From: Phaeoceros laevis
Lineage: Eukaryota; Anthocerotophyta; Anthocerotopsida; Notothyladales
Length of the DNA: 64,000 nt
Direction of reading: 5' to 3'
NCBI GenBank assembly: GCA_049999765.1
Contig: JBNGIQ010008568.1
Coordinates: 1-64,000, forward strand
In this document: piece after piece, positions 33,921 to 44,662 of the stretch
Layout: every line of letters begins with the position of its first letter
Numbering within the stretch: the first letter of the stretch is position 1
Program-made: the position numbers and the translations under genes
The notes under the pieces: model-generated
What the model was told of the DNA's origin: nothing
What the model saw: the letters and a program-made list of their open reading frames with translations, nothing else
The model's database searches: none

Positions 33921-34836
33921 GTGCAGTGCAGGTGGCTTGGCAATGTGGTTTCTAGCCCAGGATCGGAGGATTTCAAGCTCCGGGATTTTTCACAAGTTCG
34001 AAACTTCCACTCTAGGCGCACGCGGGCGCAGCAGCAGCACCGATCACAAGGGAATTCGCTTGCTTCCACTGCGGAAGGCAGTGACCACAGCAGCGAAGAT
34101 CGCTCAAGGAGCGGGAGTCCTGATTGGGGTGACGACCAGCAGGCGGAGCAAGCAAGATTCGCTTCATGGTTTGAAGGGCTGCAGACGTCAGGTACGCAGG
34201 TGCATGCCGGTGACAGCTCGTTCGGCAACGAAGCTACCTATGCAGCGCACTGCTATTCGCCTTCGGAGCTAAGCCTGGGACTGGCCAGGTGCCTTGGGAC
34301 GGAGGCTGCCGTCATGGAGCACAAGACTAGCACTGGAATTTCGAGAAAGACCGAGAAGTACTCGGGGGAGCCCGGTACTGTGTCGTTAAGGGAGTTCCGC
34401 ATTCACTACCGATCAGTGGTGGCGGAGTTGAGGTTTAAGTATGCCGACATTTTCACACCTAGGTATACTTTTGAGCACATGGGTATTTTTCTGACTAGAG
34501 AAGCTGCTATCTTGCATGATCAGCATTTTGATGCTTTGACGGCAATACAAGTTAGGTCTAATTCTGCTTATTTACAAGCTATCAATGAAGCATATGATCA
34601 GGCTTTGGCGGAGGCAAAAGAGGCCTGGGTGGCGTCGGATGAGCATCCAACACCACCTATGAGGGTTGACCTGGCTTTTGAGCAATTGTTGGAGGCTGTG
34701 TAGTGCATATAGCATACCATTGAGGTGCCAACAGAGGAAGATCCGGTGAAGGCCTTTTTGGCTATTTTAGAGAAGGAATTTCCAGAGAAGAATGGAGATA
34801 AGATCTTGGAAATGGCTTAACTTTAGAAGAAAACAT
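33921..34836 (+). pseudogene. Gypsy gag, 5' part, cut by CACTA insertion
   Basis: A 260-codon ORF (33921-34703) followed by stops and more gag sequence in frame. The core KTEKYSGEPGTVSLREFRIHY matches IDRFSGRPGTILLREFRACF in the methyltransferase-bearing gypsy at 44.2 kb, as do YTFEHMGIFLTREAAILHDQH and KAFLAILEKEFPEKNGDKI. So this is a related element in the opposite orientation. It ends at a KKT codon run, exactly where the CACTA terminus begins at 34837. The matching continuation (CETLKMMYRR) is at 52.8 kb on the other strand. Confidence 0.8.
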
Positions 34837-35471
34837 CACTACACAAATAAGCCGTTTTACAACGGGACTTTACACCGCTATTCTTGCGGTTTACTCCGAG
34901 ATCCCGGTTTACAACTCCGGTTGTAAAGTGTGTCATACTTGACTCTGGTTTTCAAGCTGTAAAGTCAGCCGTAGTAAACTCGCTGTAACTACAACAGTAG
35001 ACCAGTTGTAACCTAGGTACCCGGAAAGTCCCGTAACTGGCCGGAAAAGTAAAAACTTCGCCGGAAAAGAAGTTACTAGCCGGTAAAACCCAGTTTACAG
35101 CCATTTTACAACCCATCATTTACTGCCGCTTTACAATGCCGGTAAAAGGTAGTAAAACCCAGTTTACAACCACTTTACAACGCATAATTTACTGCCGCTT
35201 TACAATGGCATATTTTGCAACCACATTACAATGCCACGAAACCCTAGAATGTCGGCGTACTTACAACCACATCACAGTGCCACAAAACCCTAGAATGTCG
35301 ACGTCCTTTACAACGACATTACAATGCCATATTTTACTACCGGTTTACAAGGGCCCAGTTTACTACCACATTATAGTGCCATTCTTTACAACCTTTTTAC
35401 ATTGCTATGAAACCCTAGAACACGTGCATGCTTTACAACCACATTACAGTGGCATGAAACCCTAAAATGCC
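34837..35471. repeat. CACTA subterminal repeat array
   Basis: Many direct and inverted copies of TTTACAAC/GTTGTAAA and ACAATGCCA, plus CCCTAGAATGTCG, running into the N gap. The same motifs follow the terminus at 52883. Confidence 0.8.
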
Positions 35472-35871
35472 NNNNNNNNNNNNNNNNNNNNNNNNNNNNN
35501 NNNNNNNNNNNNNNNNNNNNNNNNNNNNNNNNNNNNNNNNNNNNNNNNNNNNNNNNNNNNNNNNNNNNNNNNNNNNNNNNNNNNNNNNNNNNNNNNNNNN
35601 NNNNNNNNNNNNNNNNNNNNNNNNNNNNNNNNNNNNNNNNNNNNNNNNNNNNNNNNNNNNNNNNNNNNNNNNNNNNNNNNNNNNNNNNNNNNNNNNNNNN
35701 NNNNNNNNNNNNNNNNNNNNNNNNNNNNNNNNNNNNNNNNNNNNNNNNNNNNNNNNNNNNNNNNNNNNNNNNNNNNNNNNNNNNNNNNNNNNNNNNNNNN
35801 NNNNNNNNNNNNNNNNNNNNNNNNNNNNNNNNNNNNNNNNNNNNNNNNNNNNNNNNNNNNNNNNNNNNNNN
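35472..35871. other. Assembly gap (400 N)
   Basis: Gap inside the CACTA subterminal region. ORFs spanning it are meaningless. Confidence 0.99.
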
Positions 35872-35999
35872 GTAGGCAATTGCCCTCCGGGTCCACAAGA
35901 GTGCCGGCCGCCATGCCGAGTAGGGCTTTTTCTGCAACCAGGACGCCATGGTCATTGACAGATCACCTTGCAATCCAGCTACTAATGCAAAAAAGCCTG

Positions 36000-36560
36000 G
36001 CCGAGCCCAAGGAGGGCAGCCTGGCCGAGGCCCAAGGAGGGCAGCCTGCCCGAGGCCCAAGGAGGGCAGCCTGCCCGAGGCCCAAGGAGGGCAACCTGCC
36101 CGAGGCCCAAGGAGGGCAACCTCCCCGAGGCCCAAGGAGAGCAATCTGCCCGATTGTTCGAAGCTCGTCAGGCCTCGGCAGGCGGGATGGCAGCTAAAAA
36201 AAACTATGAGCAGGCAGGCAGGCAGGCAGGCAGACAGGCAGACAGGCAAGCAGCATGGCAGCCAGCAAGGCAAGCATTTCAGGTCACCACATTTTGCATA
36301 CATGTCCACCAGGCAGTTGCCCACAGGCAGGCAGGCTGCCGCCTTGGCACGAGGGCAACTCTGCCCAAGGGCCAAGGAGGCAGGTGCTCTGGACAGCCAG
36401 GCAAGCAAGGAGGCTGGCTGGCTGGCTGCCCCGAGTGCCAAGGAGATTGGCTGGCTGGCTGCCTCGAGTGCCAAGGCTGGCTGGCTAGCTGGCTGCCCAA
36501 GGGCCAAGGAGGCAAGGGCCAAGGCCAAGGAGCCAAGGAGGCCGGCTGCTGCCTACCCCC
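36000..36560. repeat. GC-rich minisatellites with embedded PPR sliver
   Basis: About six units of CCGAGGCCCAAGGAGGGCA (25-26 bp) at 36000-36145, then (GGCA)n at about 36208-36250. A 45-bp PPR sliver at 36283-36325 (minus strand LPVGNCLVDMYAKCG) follows, then more GGCAGG, TGGCTGGC and GGGCCAAGGA units. PPR shards border this type of repeat at two places in the window. Confidence 0.85.
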
Positions 36561-36804
36561 GAGGGCCAAGGAGGTTGGCTGCCCGATGACCGGAAGGGAT
36601 AAACACCCATGCAATCACCATATAAGGCTGTAAAAGCGAAAACCATGACTGTCCAGACATGACAGAAACATATCTGAAAAAACATGAATCCAAAACATGT
36701 TGTCCTACATGACTGAACAAATATGCCTGCAAACCATTAGTGAAACCTAACTGAAAACCTGACTGGAAACATGACTGAAAACATGTATACCTCGCATAAC
36801 TTAC

Positions 36805-37992
36805 CATCGGCCTCGCCCGGTGAATAATCCGCAATAAGCAAATCTTTCCACAGCTCATGTGCAGTCTTCTTTGGGGCAGCAGCCAGGGCGGTAGCTTCCA
36901 CCTTCGTCATGGGGGGTGTTATATTATTCGCCTCCCAATAGGCAGCCAGCTTCTCCAGTGTCGTCCCCCCCTTTGTCTTCCTACAATACTCAAACTCAGG
37001 CTCAGTTGGTCCTCGCACATACATATCCAAAAAATTTTCCCTCAACCTTGCCTCCCGTCGGCCCCCGTGCAGTTTGTGGGTCCAGCATTAGGATCATGCT
37101 TCCTGGCATCTGCAAGCTTTTGCTGCTGGCTTTTAGGGATCTCCCCCGAAAGCTTCTTGCGCTCAAGCTCCACTATCTACCGCCACTCTGGCTCCTTCAC
37201 CCACTTTGGCATGTAGGACACAGGGTGCTCCCCCTTGACATAGCGTTTACCCTCGCGGGCGGTATTATTTTTCCAATCCCTCAAAATGTTGTTGATGAAT
37301 TGATCTACCGCATGTGCCATCTTCCAATTCCCTTTCACTTGCCGCTCCACATGTATTTGGAACTGCTCTTGCTTAGTCTTGGTAAGCTGATAGAAATCTC
37401 CTGTTAGTGGTGTGCAGTACTAATGGGCACCTTCTCTGAAGATTATTTGCAACCTCTCTATGGATTTGCGGCCTGTGATCCACCCTGCACAGCCACACAG
37501 ACACCACATTAGGCAACAGCACATTCCCACATTAGGAATAAACCAACTCCAGCAAAAGCAGCATGTCTCTAATCCACCAGAATCGGGATCAATGTCTTCA
37601 TCCTTGATAGTCCAGATATCCCTCTCCTTGTAGGCACGCCGCCTCCTCCTCCTCACAGCAGGCTTTCCACCAGGCTGTCCATCTCCCGTGTTGGTGGCTG
37701 CTGCCTCGGGGTCGAGATCATCCTCTGGTGGGTTTGCCCTCACACGGTTCTTGTCCTGCTCCAAGTTTTTGGAATGCGCACCCTCATTTGTAGGGTCTAC
37801 AGATGAGGGCGCAAGTGCTCCCCGCTGCTCCTCGCCTCCACCCTCCCTGCTTGCAGACGCAGGTTTGTCCCTGGACGGGGAACCGAGGCCAGCCTCGGTT
37901 CCCGCCTCCCCATTTGCTGCCTGCCTCCCTTTCTTGTGTGGCGGGACTTTCTTCCGCCTGGCGCTGCTTTTCCTCCCTCCACCATTGGCCAT
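36805..37992 (-). pseudogene. CACTA second-ORF-like gene (Transposase_24-like)
   Basis: Starts at 37992 (MANGGGRKSSARRKK), with a basic, low-complexity N-terminus ending RRRRRRAYKERDIWTIKDED. After one or two likely introns (about 37445-37590 and 37390-37430) it reads QLTKTKQEQFQIHVE, QFINNILRDWKNNTAREG, MPKWVKEPEWR, a stop, KLADARKHDPNAGPTNCTGADGR in part, then after a frameshift NFLDMYVRGPTEPEFEYC and KTAHELWKDLL, with a GTAAGT donor after 36805. The layout resembles the plant Ptta/En/Spm transposase family; that assignment is inference. One stop and one frameshift show it is dead. Confidence 0.6.
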
Positions 37993-38182
37993 GATGGCCC
38001 CTGCTTGCAAAACCAAGCCATCGCCATAGCAATGGTGAGCTGGGACCCCGCGTTCGAGGGTGTGCACGCCAAAAACAAAGGCAGACGACAGTGGTGGACT
38101 CAAATGGTTTCTGGTTTTGAAATCTCACAACCCTTGGTAAACCTCGGAATCAGGCGTCACCCCTAAACAACCTCCCTAATAG

Positions 38183-38365
38183 AACACGGGCACTTAGGGA
38201 GGACGACCGGCCGGTAGCTCCTGCAACGCCAAATCGCAGCTGCTCCTCGCCGGTAACACCCAATGCTGTACTGTCTCCAGCCTCCCGTGCAGAACACAGG
38301 CACTTAGGACCGGCCGGTAGCTCCTGCAACGCCAAACCGCAGCTGCTCGTCACTGGCACACGATG
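38183..38365. repeat. About 70-bp imperfect direct repeat
   Basis: Two units share CACTTAGG, CCGGCCGGTAGCTCCTGCAA, CGCCAAA-CGCAGCTGCTC and end in C-GGCACA-like sequence. They lie just past the 3' end of the gypsy coding region, near the CACTA breakpoint. Confidence 0.8.
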
Positions 38366-38513
38366 CTCGACACTCGCACTCATTTGCGCAATGGCTCAGG
38401 GCAGCTCATACAACTCGACACCTTCCCGTGCGGCGATCGGCTGCACAGCACCGCGAGTTAGGGGCGGGATTATGCCCGCTTGAGGTTCATGTTTCGTGAC
38501 GCGGCACATGTCT

Positions 38514-39535
38514 TCATGTGCTGCCAGCACGATGAATAGTTTCAAACTCATACTCCTGCAAGATGAGTGCCCATCTCGCAAGTTTTCCACTGAGTTTGTT
38601 GTTTGTCATCAACCACTTAAGAGGCTGATGATCAGTAACCAGTTGAAACCTGCAACCATAAAGATAGGGCCTAAAGTGCGAAACAGCCCATACTACAGCA
38701 AGGCATTCTCCTTCATAGGAGGAATAATTTGCTTCAGCCTTGTTGTTGCTGCGGGAGGCATATGCCACCACATGTTCATCACAATCAGCTTCCTTCTGCG
38801 TAAGCACAGCTCCAATCCCCAAGCTGGACCAATCAGTGTGTAAAATGAATGGTTTAGCAAAGTCCGGTCTGCGCAAGAGTGGTTGCTCCGTCAAGCTCCT
38901 CCTCAAGCTTTCAAAAGCTTCCTGGCATTCCTGGCTCCGTACCCACTTCGTGTCCTTCTTAAGTAGGCTGTACAAAGGTTTAGCCACTCTACTGAACTCC
39001 GGTACGTAGGCTCGATAATAATTACAAAGCCCAATGAATGCTCGCAATTTAGGCACATCCTGCGGAACTGGAACCCTATTGATAGCATCCACTTTGGCCA
39101 TATGAGGCATGATGCCATTTGGCACCACCCTGTGACCTAAATAGATGACTGTGTTCATGGCCAGTTCGCCCTTCGCTGGATGGCATTTCAGGTTAGCCTT
39201 GGCTAGCCTCTCAAAAAGATTCTCAAGGTGCTGCAGGTGTTCTTCAAATGTCCAGCTGTGCACCAAAACATCATCCACATAGCATTTCAGGAAGTCAGCC
39301 CCTGCCAAAACTTGATCCATCACACGTTGCTACGGGTGCGTTCTTCAGGCCAAACGGCATGACGAGCCACTCCACAATTGATTACTTCTGTGAAATGCAG
39401 TCTTGCAGTAGTCTCCTTCCTCCAGCAAAATCTGGTTAAAACCCTACTTGAGATCTAGGATCGAAAAGTATTTAGACTCCCCAATGCTATCGAAGATTTC
39501 CTCCGGTGTTGGCATTGGATACCTGTCTTGGGGTG
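38514..39535 (-). pseudogene. Gypsy reverse transcriptase C-part and RNase H
   Basis: From 39535 the frame continues RT with CGDYRPLN, DRYPMPTPEEIFDSIG and FSILDLK, the last carrying the first catalytic Asp, then a stop. The ORF at 38514-39323 resumes with FLKCYVDDVLVHSW (the YVDD box), FIGLCNYYRAYVPEF, and the RNase H domain ILHTDWSSLGIGAVLTQ, ASRSNNKAEANYSSYEGECLA and FQLVTDHQPLKWL. The polymerase copies element RNA into DNA. It is broken by stops near 39350-39420. No integrase follows. Confidence 0.9.
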
Positions 39536-41458
39536 TCACAAGATTAAGAGGACGATAGTCCCCGCACATGCGCTTCTCAGACCATCACTATCCTTCTTGG
39601 CGGGCAATACTCTTGCAGCTGCAAAATTAGAAGATGACGGCCTAATGAGACCGGCCTCATGAAGCTCCTTGCAGCGAGCGTCAACCAAATCCCACTCATA
39701 CCTACTCAATCGATGCCTCCTTTTAAAGATGGGTGAATCATCCGTCAAGTTGAGCTTGAATTTAGTGACACTGCACTTGCCCAGTTCCTTCATCGAGAAT
39801 GCAAAGCAACTTCTATGTTTGCGTAGCAACTCCTGCAGCCGAACCTCTTCTCCAGGTTCCAGTTGAGGGCCCATGGTCCAAGTAAAGGTGTCAGGCCCTT
39901 TTGGACGCACTGGAGGATGGCCTCCTCCCTGCTCCATGGCTTCCAGGACTTCAGCCTGATATGCCTGCCAGGCTTCTTGTGTAGGCATATGCCTAGAGCT
40001 GGGTCTCAATGATGAGTCCGAGCTCACAAAATCAAAAATGGGGAACTCCCCCCCCCCCCCAGCAGTAGGCATGAAGCTAAACTTGCCACCACAAGGCAAG
40101 TATACATAATCCGGGTGCCATGGAACAAATGTATACGCAGGCCTCCTGCTGCCAGTGACACCTCGCAGCATCTGGAAGATAAGACATGCAGACATAAGCC
40201 ATGACATAGCATTGAGGTCCAAAGCTTTTCCTAAAATGGAATTACGCTTAGTCTGATTCATTTTGCGATGGGCAGTAGTGCCAGCTTGGAACCCCATAGC
40301 TCTCTCACGTTCTTCAGAACTTGGAGCCTCCCATGTGCTGGACGAACCACGACGCACCATGCCAGTGCCTTCTCCCCTAAAAGCATGAGACCCTGGATAT
40401 GATACTAATGTAGGCCAGGCAGACCTCGGAGCACCAGGCTGATTGACAGGAAACCATGGAGCCTTCTCTCTGCGCTGCACCGGTTTACAAATAGTGTCTT
40501 CATCCAATATCTGGGCGACAGTCAAAGAGGGATCTCGGACAGTGTAACATAAAGCAAGCTGCAAAACGTGAACTGGTGCAAGATTCGTCCACATATTCCG
40601 TAAACGGTGTGCCAAAGAACCACACTGTACGGCATCCACCAACAATGGTTCGCCCACCATGTGCTGTATGACAGCAAAGTCCTGCTTGACTGGGTCCCGC
40701 GTGTCAAACTGCGCTGGGGTATTCTCTAAGATATACCCAGCATGAGGATTGCCATGCTGAACCCATTGGAGAATGCGTATTAAATCAGCAAAAAGCCACG
40801 AATGAGGGTCGGTTAGCCCTTTGCCAGTGCCGGCTTGGGAAAAGCCTTGGCACTCCCACCCCGCAACAACAAGATGAATGTCACCGAGCAGCTGTACATG
40901 CTGCTGCTGGACCAAAGTCACATCTGCTGGAAATGTAGTGAATGTAGATTGACATGCTTCAGCAGTGAGTTGTTGAGGGTAGGTCTTCTGCAGCTGCTCC
41001 AACCTGCTAGCTGCAACTTCACGTGCATGAGGATTAATGTCACAGTGGACATACCTACGAATACGCATTCCGGATTTGAGAACGGCCTCCAAACCAGCAG
41101 CCATCCCGCCAAAGAGCTCTACCATAGTGATGCCTTCCAGAGGGGGTTGCCATTGCACAGTGCCAGTAGAGATAGGAGAAATTGACTCTTGTGGATACCC
41201 AACAGTGGTGATGGACTCCACCTTGTCCAGGGCTTCCTGCATACAGATCTTGGTGCTGCGTAAAAGTTGCAAGGTAGCTGGAGTATACTCCACAACAGTA
41301 CTAGCTGCAAATGCAGGCAACACATCAAAAAATTCTGGTTGCACCTCTTCCTCTGACCAGTCAGCCTCGTTCACCTTCTCATACGTGGCCATGCAGGCCT
41401 CCTTGAGAGCTGTCAGCGCCACCCCTCCTGTCTGCATACCATGCAAATCCAATGGCAA
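39536..41458 (-). CDS. Pol segment: cytosine-5 DNA methyltransferase fused to RT N-terminus
   Basis: 640-codon ORF. Residues about 112-425 hold the C5-methyltransferase motifs in canonical order: I, VELFGGMAAGLEA (114-125); II, HCDIN (138-142); IV, GWECQGFS with catalytic Cys203; VI, ILENTP (243-248); VIII, RLRNMWTNL (285-293); IX, ERERAMGF (383-390); X, RNSILGKALDL (405-415). ECQ replaces the usual PCQ, and ENT the usual ENV. Motif VIII recalls DNMT3/DRM enzymes (RxRxFWxN). Expected role: methylating cytosine in DNA, perhaps the element's own or host chromatin. Residues 530-630 start the RT (HRSCFAFSMKELG, HEAGLIRPSSSNFAA) before a frameshift near 39560. The start Met is arbitrary, since pol would be read as a polyprotein. 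Confidence 0.92.
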   Translation of the reverse strand: MPLDLHGMQTGGVALTALKEACMATYEKVNEADWSEEEVQPEFFDVLPAFAASTVVEYTPATLQLLRSTKICMQEALDKVESITTVGYPQESISPISTGTVQWQPPLEGITMVELFGGMAAGLEAVLKSGMRIRRYVHCDINPHAREVAASRLEQLQKTYPQQLTAEACQSTFTTFPADVTLVQQQHVQLLGDIHLVVAGWECQGFSQAGTGKGLTDPHSWLFADLIRILQWVQHGNPHAGYILENTPAQFDTRDPVKQDFAVIQHMVGEPLLVDAVQCGSLAHRLRNMWTNLAPVHVLQLALCYTVRDPSLTVAQILDEDTICKPVQRREKAPWFPVNQPGAPRSAWPTLVSYPGSHAFRGEGTGMVRRGSSSTWEAPSSEERERAMGFQAGTTAHRKMNQTKRNSILGKALDLNAMSWLMSACLIFQMLRGVTGSRRPAYTFVPWHPDYVYLPCGGKFSFMPTAGGGGEFPIFDFVSSDSSLRPSSRHMPTQEAWQAYQAEVLEAMEQGGGHPPVRPKGPDTFTWTMGPQLEPGEEVRLQELLRKHRSCFAFSMKELGKCSVTKFKLNLTDDSPIFKRRHRLSRYEWDLVDARCKELHEAGLIRPSSSNFAAARVLPAKKDSDGLRSACAGTIVLLIL

Positions 41459-41470
41459 GAAACCGAAATG

Positions 41471-42217
41471 CTAGCCTGCTCCTTCCCAATCTACACGGTA
41501 ATATGCTTGCTCAGTCCAGTTGTCGATGGTAACCCCTGGTGGAAAAAGCATTTCCTGTCCCATGAGGACATCATAACTGGTGGCCGAGGTAACCAAGCAG
41601 CGAACCTGCAGCTCCATGGCTTGACTGGTGTTTGGGTTGAAGACAACACTGAGAAACTGAGCTATTTCTCCTCGCACTTTTTCAACCTGTCCACCAGCCG
41701 TGCAAATCCTCTACGCAGAATCCTTGAGAGCATTACCCACTAAACCTAGTTTCTGAGCGAAAGTGGCCCCAAGTATTACGGGCTGAGCTCCAGTGTCTAG
41801 CAAGGCCACTGTTGGTGCCTGTCCATTGACTGTAACCACCCCATCACGGTTATCAACAAGAACTGCCCCCAAATTCACAATCATACGCTCTGCAGGTGAA
41901 ACAGCAGGCAGGCCTTTTGCCACTTGATGCAGAACAACACTGTTAACCACCGTGGGTTGCGACAAGACAGTGGCCAACTCACATCGGTGTGTGACCGCAG
42001 TCATAACGTCCTGTTGCGAATGCATTTCTGCCCTGGGCAATGCAAGTTCCTCTCCAACCAAAGCTGGTTTGTTGGTCCTCCTGATAGGCACCAACTGAGG
42101 AGAATTCACTGATGACCCTGTGGACAGGGCCTCCTCGACAGGCTCCAAAACTTCAAGTTGTGCAGGTGTGGCAGGAATTGCCAAGGGCTCCATGCCTGAA
42201 GCCAACACTCGCACCAT
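41471..42217 (-). pseudogene. Gypsy aspartic protease
   Basis: Two frames. The ORF at 41711-42217 carries the retropepsin active site ALLDTGAQPVILG (DTGA at residues 141-144) after a Pro/Glu-rich linker. The ORF at 41471-41677 continues with VTSATSYDVLMGQEMLFPPG, the region after the active site. A frameshift near 41700 separates them, and another separates this from the methyltransferase frame. It would cleave the gag-pol polyprotein. Confidence 0.82.
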
Positions 42218-42256
42218 TTGTGCAGGGCTGTAACCCAGCTCCTAAAAGGAAAAGAG

Positions 42257-44662
42257 CTACGCATGCATAACCCTATTCAGCACTTGTTCTGGCCGCAAGG
42301 CTCCAACACCTGCGGGCTTGTCCTCAGCTGAACTCGGGAATAAAACAGGGCTGGTAGACACATGCGTGTTACCCTGCAAGCCTTCCAATCCTGCTGCCCC
42401 CCGTACTGGTGAAAGGGTCTCTTCCACCGCCCCTTGATCCAACCCTGCAATGCCTTCCCGCGGACTGCCCTGCGGTGTAACCGCATTACTGACAGGAGTT
42501 GATGGCAGCGAAGTCTCCCTTGCTGTGCGCAACCACGGCGGGGTGCCTTCATCCACCAGGAATTCCGCTGGTTCCTCCAGCATTGGCTCAAACGACTGAG
42601 GGATCGCGGCACGTGCTCCCCGGGACCTGGTCACTGGCGCGCTTGAAGAGCCCACTTCTGCTGCTGGCCGTGCCCCGGTGTTCCTGGCGCTCCTGCGTGC
42701 AGCAGCTTGTGCCTCAACCTCCCAACGATGGTCTGTCAACGGCAAAAGTGTCGACAAGACATGCTCCACAATGGCACGGTTGGGCATGCCCACCCAGCGT
42801 GCATGCGGGCGCTCATGGAAATTCAGCTCAGCTCGGGCTGCCTCCTCTTCTTCGAGTTGACGCTGGTAGTCCCGCCAAACAGTTGCGCGATCACGCCCTG
42901 TTCCCTCCTCGACCGCCATCATGGCGTCATACGGTAACCCGTACCGCTGTGGATGTGGGTTGCTGCTGGTGGCAGTGCCTGCCTCCAATGCCTTGGCCGC
43001 CATGCTGACTGTGAGAGTCTTCACCTGCGCCTTCAGCGCTTCGATTTCTGCAGCTAGCCATGACGCCTCCGCTGGCTCCGCCTGATTGACCTCTTGGATA
43101 GCTTTTGCCTTGGCAGCAACTTTCTTCGCGACTTTAGCTGCTGCCTTGTCAACAGTTACTCCAGTAGCCTCCTTGCCATCCTTGGCAGCTTCAGGTTTCA
43201 CCGGAGCCTTCATGGTTTTCCTCTCGGGGTGTTTAGCAAAACAGACCGCCTCCACATGCCCTTCTTTATCACAAAAAGAGCAATGCAAGCTCGTAGGAGG
43301 ACATGCGCATTGTGGAGAAGCATGATCGCTACTCGCACAATAGTTACAACCAAAAGTGGGAGTGCCACCTCCAGTTGAAATGACAACATGAGCAGTTTTT
43401 GTATTGTACTGGCCTTTGGCCAGACCCGTATCCCGCTGTGAAACCCTTGTCTCACCAACATCACTTTTCTTGGCAGCTACGGGGTTAGCTTCAAACTCAT
43501 GTGCATCAAAATGAGCGTTGGCCATCTCATACCTCTCAGCAGCCAGATACACGTCTTGCATTGTATACGTGTCTCCTATGTCGTGAAACATGCGGTCCTT
43601 AATCTTGTCATGGAGTGATGGGTTGGTCTTGAGTGCCCTCAAGAACTTCTGCGCAGCTGCATAAGGAGCCATGCCACCTGTGTCCTGGATCAGCCTTTGT
43701 ACTCTAGTGTAAAGCATTTTCAAAGTCTCACCTTTCTGCCACACCACATTCTTCAATTCCTGAATCTTCTGAGTGTTTTTAGTAGGAAATTCCTGCTGCA
43801 GAATGGTGAAAAATGCCCCCACCGGATCTGGTTTGAAAGGAGTAGTCACCCTAGGCGGGATGCCTTGGGTAGCCGCTGCCAGCTGAGCCTATGTCAAATT
43901 GACCGTGGTAGGAGCTGCTGTTGGAGGGGTGCCCGGATTGGCAGTATGAGCAGCTATGGCAGCCTGCAATGCTACTGCCGTAGCCTGTGCTATAGCTGCT
44001 GCATAGGCTGGATTAGGAGTCACCACATCTCTAAGCAACGCACCTCTATGTTCCTCATACAAAACATAAGCCTCTTCAGTGGCATACCTGGCCAGCATCT
44101 TAAATGCATATCTTTGACTGTAATTATGTTGGAGCTTGACCTCCCATTCATCCATCATGAAATAAAAACATGCTCGGAATTCTCGCAACAGAATCGTACC
44201 CGGCCGGCCACTAAAGCGATCAATTTTTGTGGTACTGACATACCCCCCCACGTCCATGATGCCTGCCAGGTTGACACTCCGGGGCTGTGAAACGCAGGAC
44301 ACTGGTGACCTCAAGTTTTCCTATGCAACTGGAAAGACTGGTTTGAGTTCCTCTTCTTCACTAGAATTGGACTCGGAGCCAGATGTAGGCGGCTCTTCCT
44401 CATATACGTCGGGATCAGAACTGGCGGTGAAGTCCTTTGGCTTGACTCCCGAATCGGTATCGTCCAAGTCTCCAGCTGGTGCCGTGTCCACCCGTGACGG
44501 CTGCACTGCGGCTCCAGGAGACCAAACGTCTGCAATGGCTGTGGGTCGCGCCCTGGCAGGTCCTCTCCGCGTGGAGGGCCGTTGCCAGTAGGGCACGCTG
44601 GTCCCCTGCCAGTTAATTCCGTCTCTGTCCATCCCAGCTACAAAACCGACATGCCTGCTCAC
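42257..44662 (-). pseudogene. Gypsy gag with two zinc knuckles
   Basis: An N-terminal acidic leader (44662-44321; SGSESNSSEEEE) is joined by a frame change to the capsid-like region IDRFSGRPGTILLREFRACF and, past a single in-frame TAG at 43889-43891, to GAFFTILQQEFPTKNTQKI, ETLKMLYTRVQRLIQDTGG and RALKTNPSLHDKI. Two perfect CX2CX4HX4C knuckles follow, CNYCASSDHASPQC and CSFCDKEGHVEAVC (residues 168-203 of the 530-codon ORF), then a coiled, Ala-rich tail. Gag forms particles and packages RNA. Only the one stop and the leader shift break it. Confidence 0.88.

Larger units (their letters stand above)
34837..38150 (-). mobile_element. CACTA (En/Spm-like) transposon, 3' part
   Basis: Begins CACTACACAAATAAGCC, a typical plant CACTA terminus, preceded by a CAT target triplet (34834-34836). 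The next 630 bp are subterminal repeats of TTTACAAC and CATTACAATGCCA, as expected for transposase-binding arrays. The ORF at 36805-37992 reads toward this terminus. The inner boundary near 38.15 kb is a breakpoint beside the gypsy element. The opposite terminus appears at 52883. A 400-N gap, GC-rich minisatellites and a PPR sliver lie inside. Confidence 0.75.
38400..44662 (-). mobile_element. Ty3/gypsy retrotransposon encoding a cytosine-5 DNA methyltransferase
   Basis: Read leftward: gag (44662-42257), aspartic protease (42217-41471), cytosine-5 methyltransferase (41125-40184), reverse transcriptase and RNase H (about 39870-38514). No integrase follows RNase H and no LTRs were found, so it is truncated at its 3' side, next to the CACTA breakpoint. 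Frameshifts and stops interrupt gag, protease and RT, so the copy is inactive, but the methyltransferase itself is uninterrupted. C5-methyltransferases in LTR retrotransposons have been reported in dinoflagellates and a charophyte alga. Confidence 0.92.

Noticed and set aside
35462-35914. Long ORFs across the N runs (also at 7.4, 11.8-12.3 and 53.7 kb).
   Set aside because: They are made of unknown bases and carry no information.
36000-36145. Regularly spaced repeats as a CRISPR array.
   Set aside because: Units are directly tandem without unique spacers, and the genome is eukaryotic.
35880-36630. Long Ala/Gly/Pro-rich ORFs on both strands around 36 kb.
   Set aside because: Products of tandem 25-bp and GGCA repeats, not genes.
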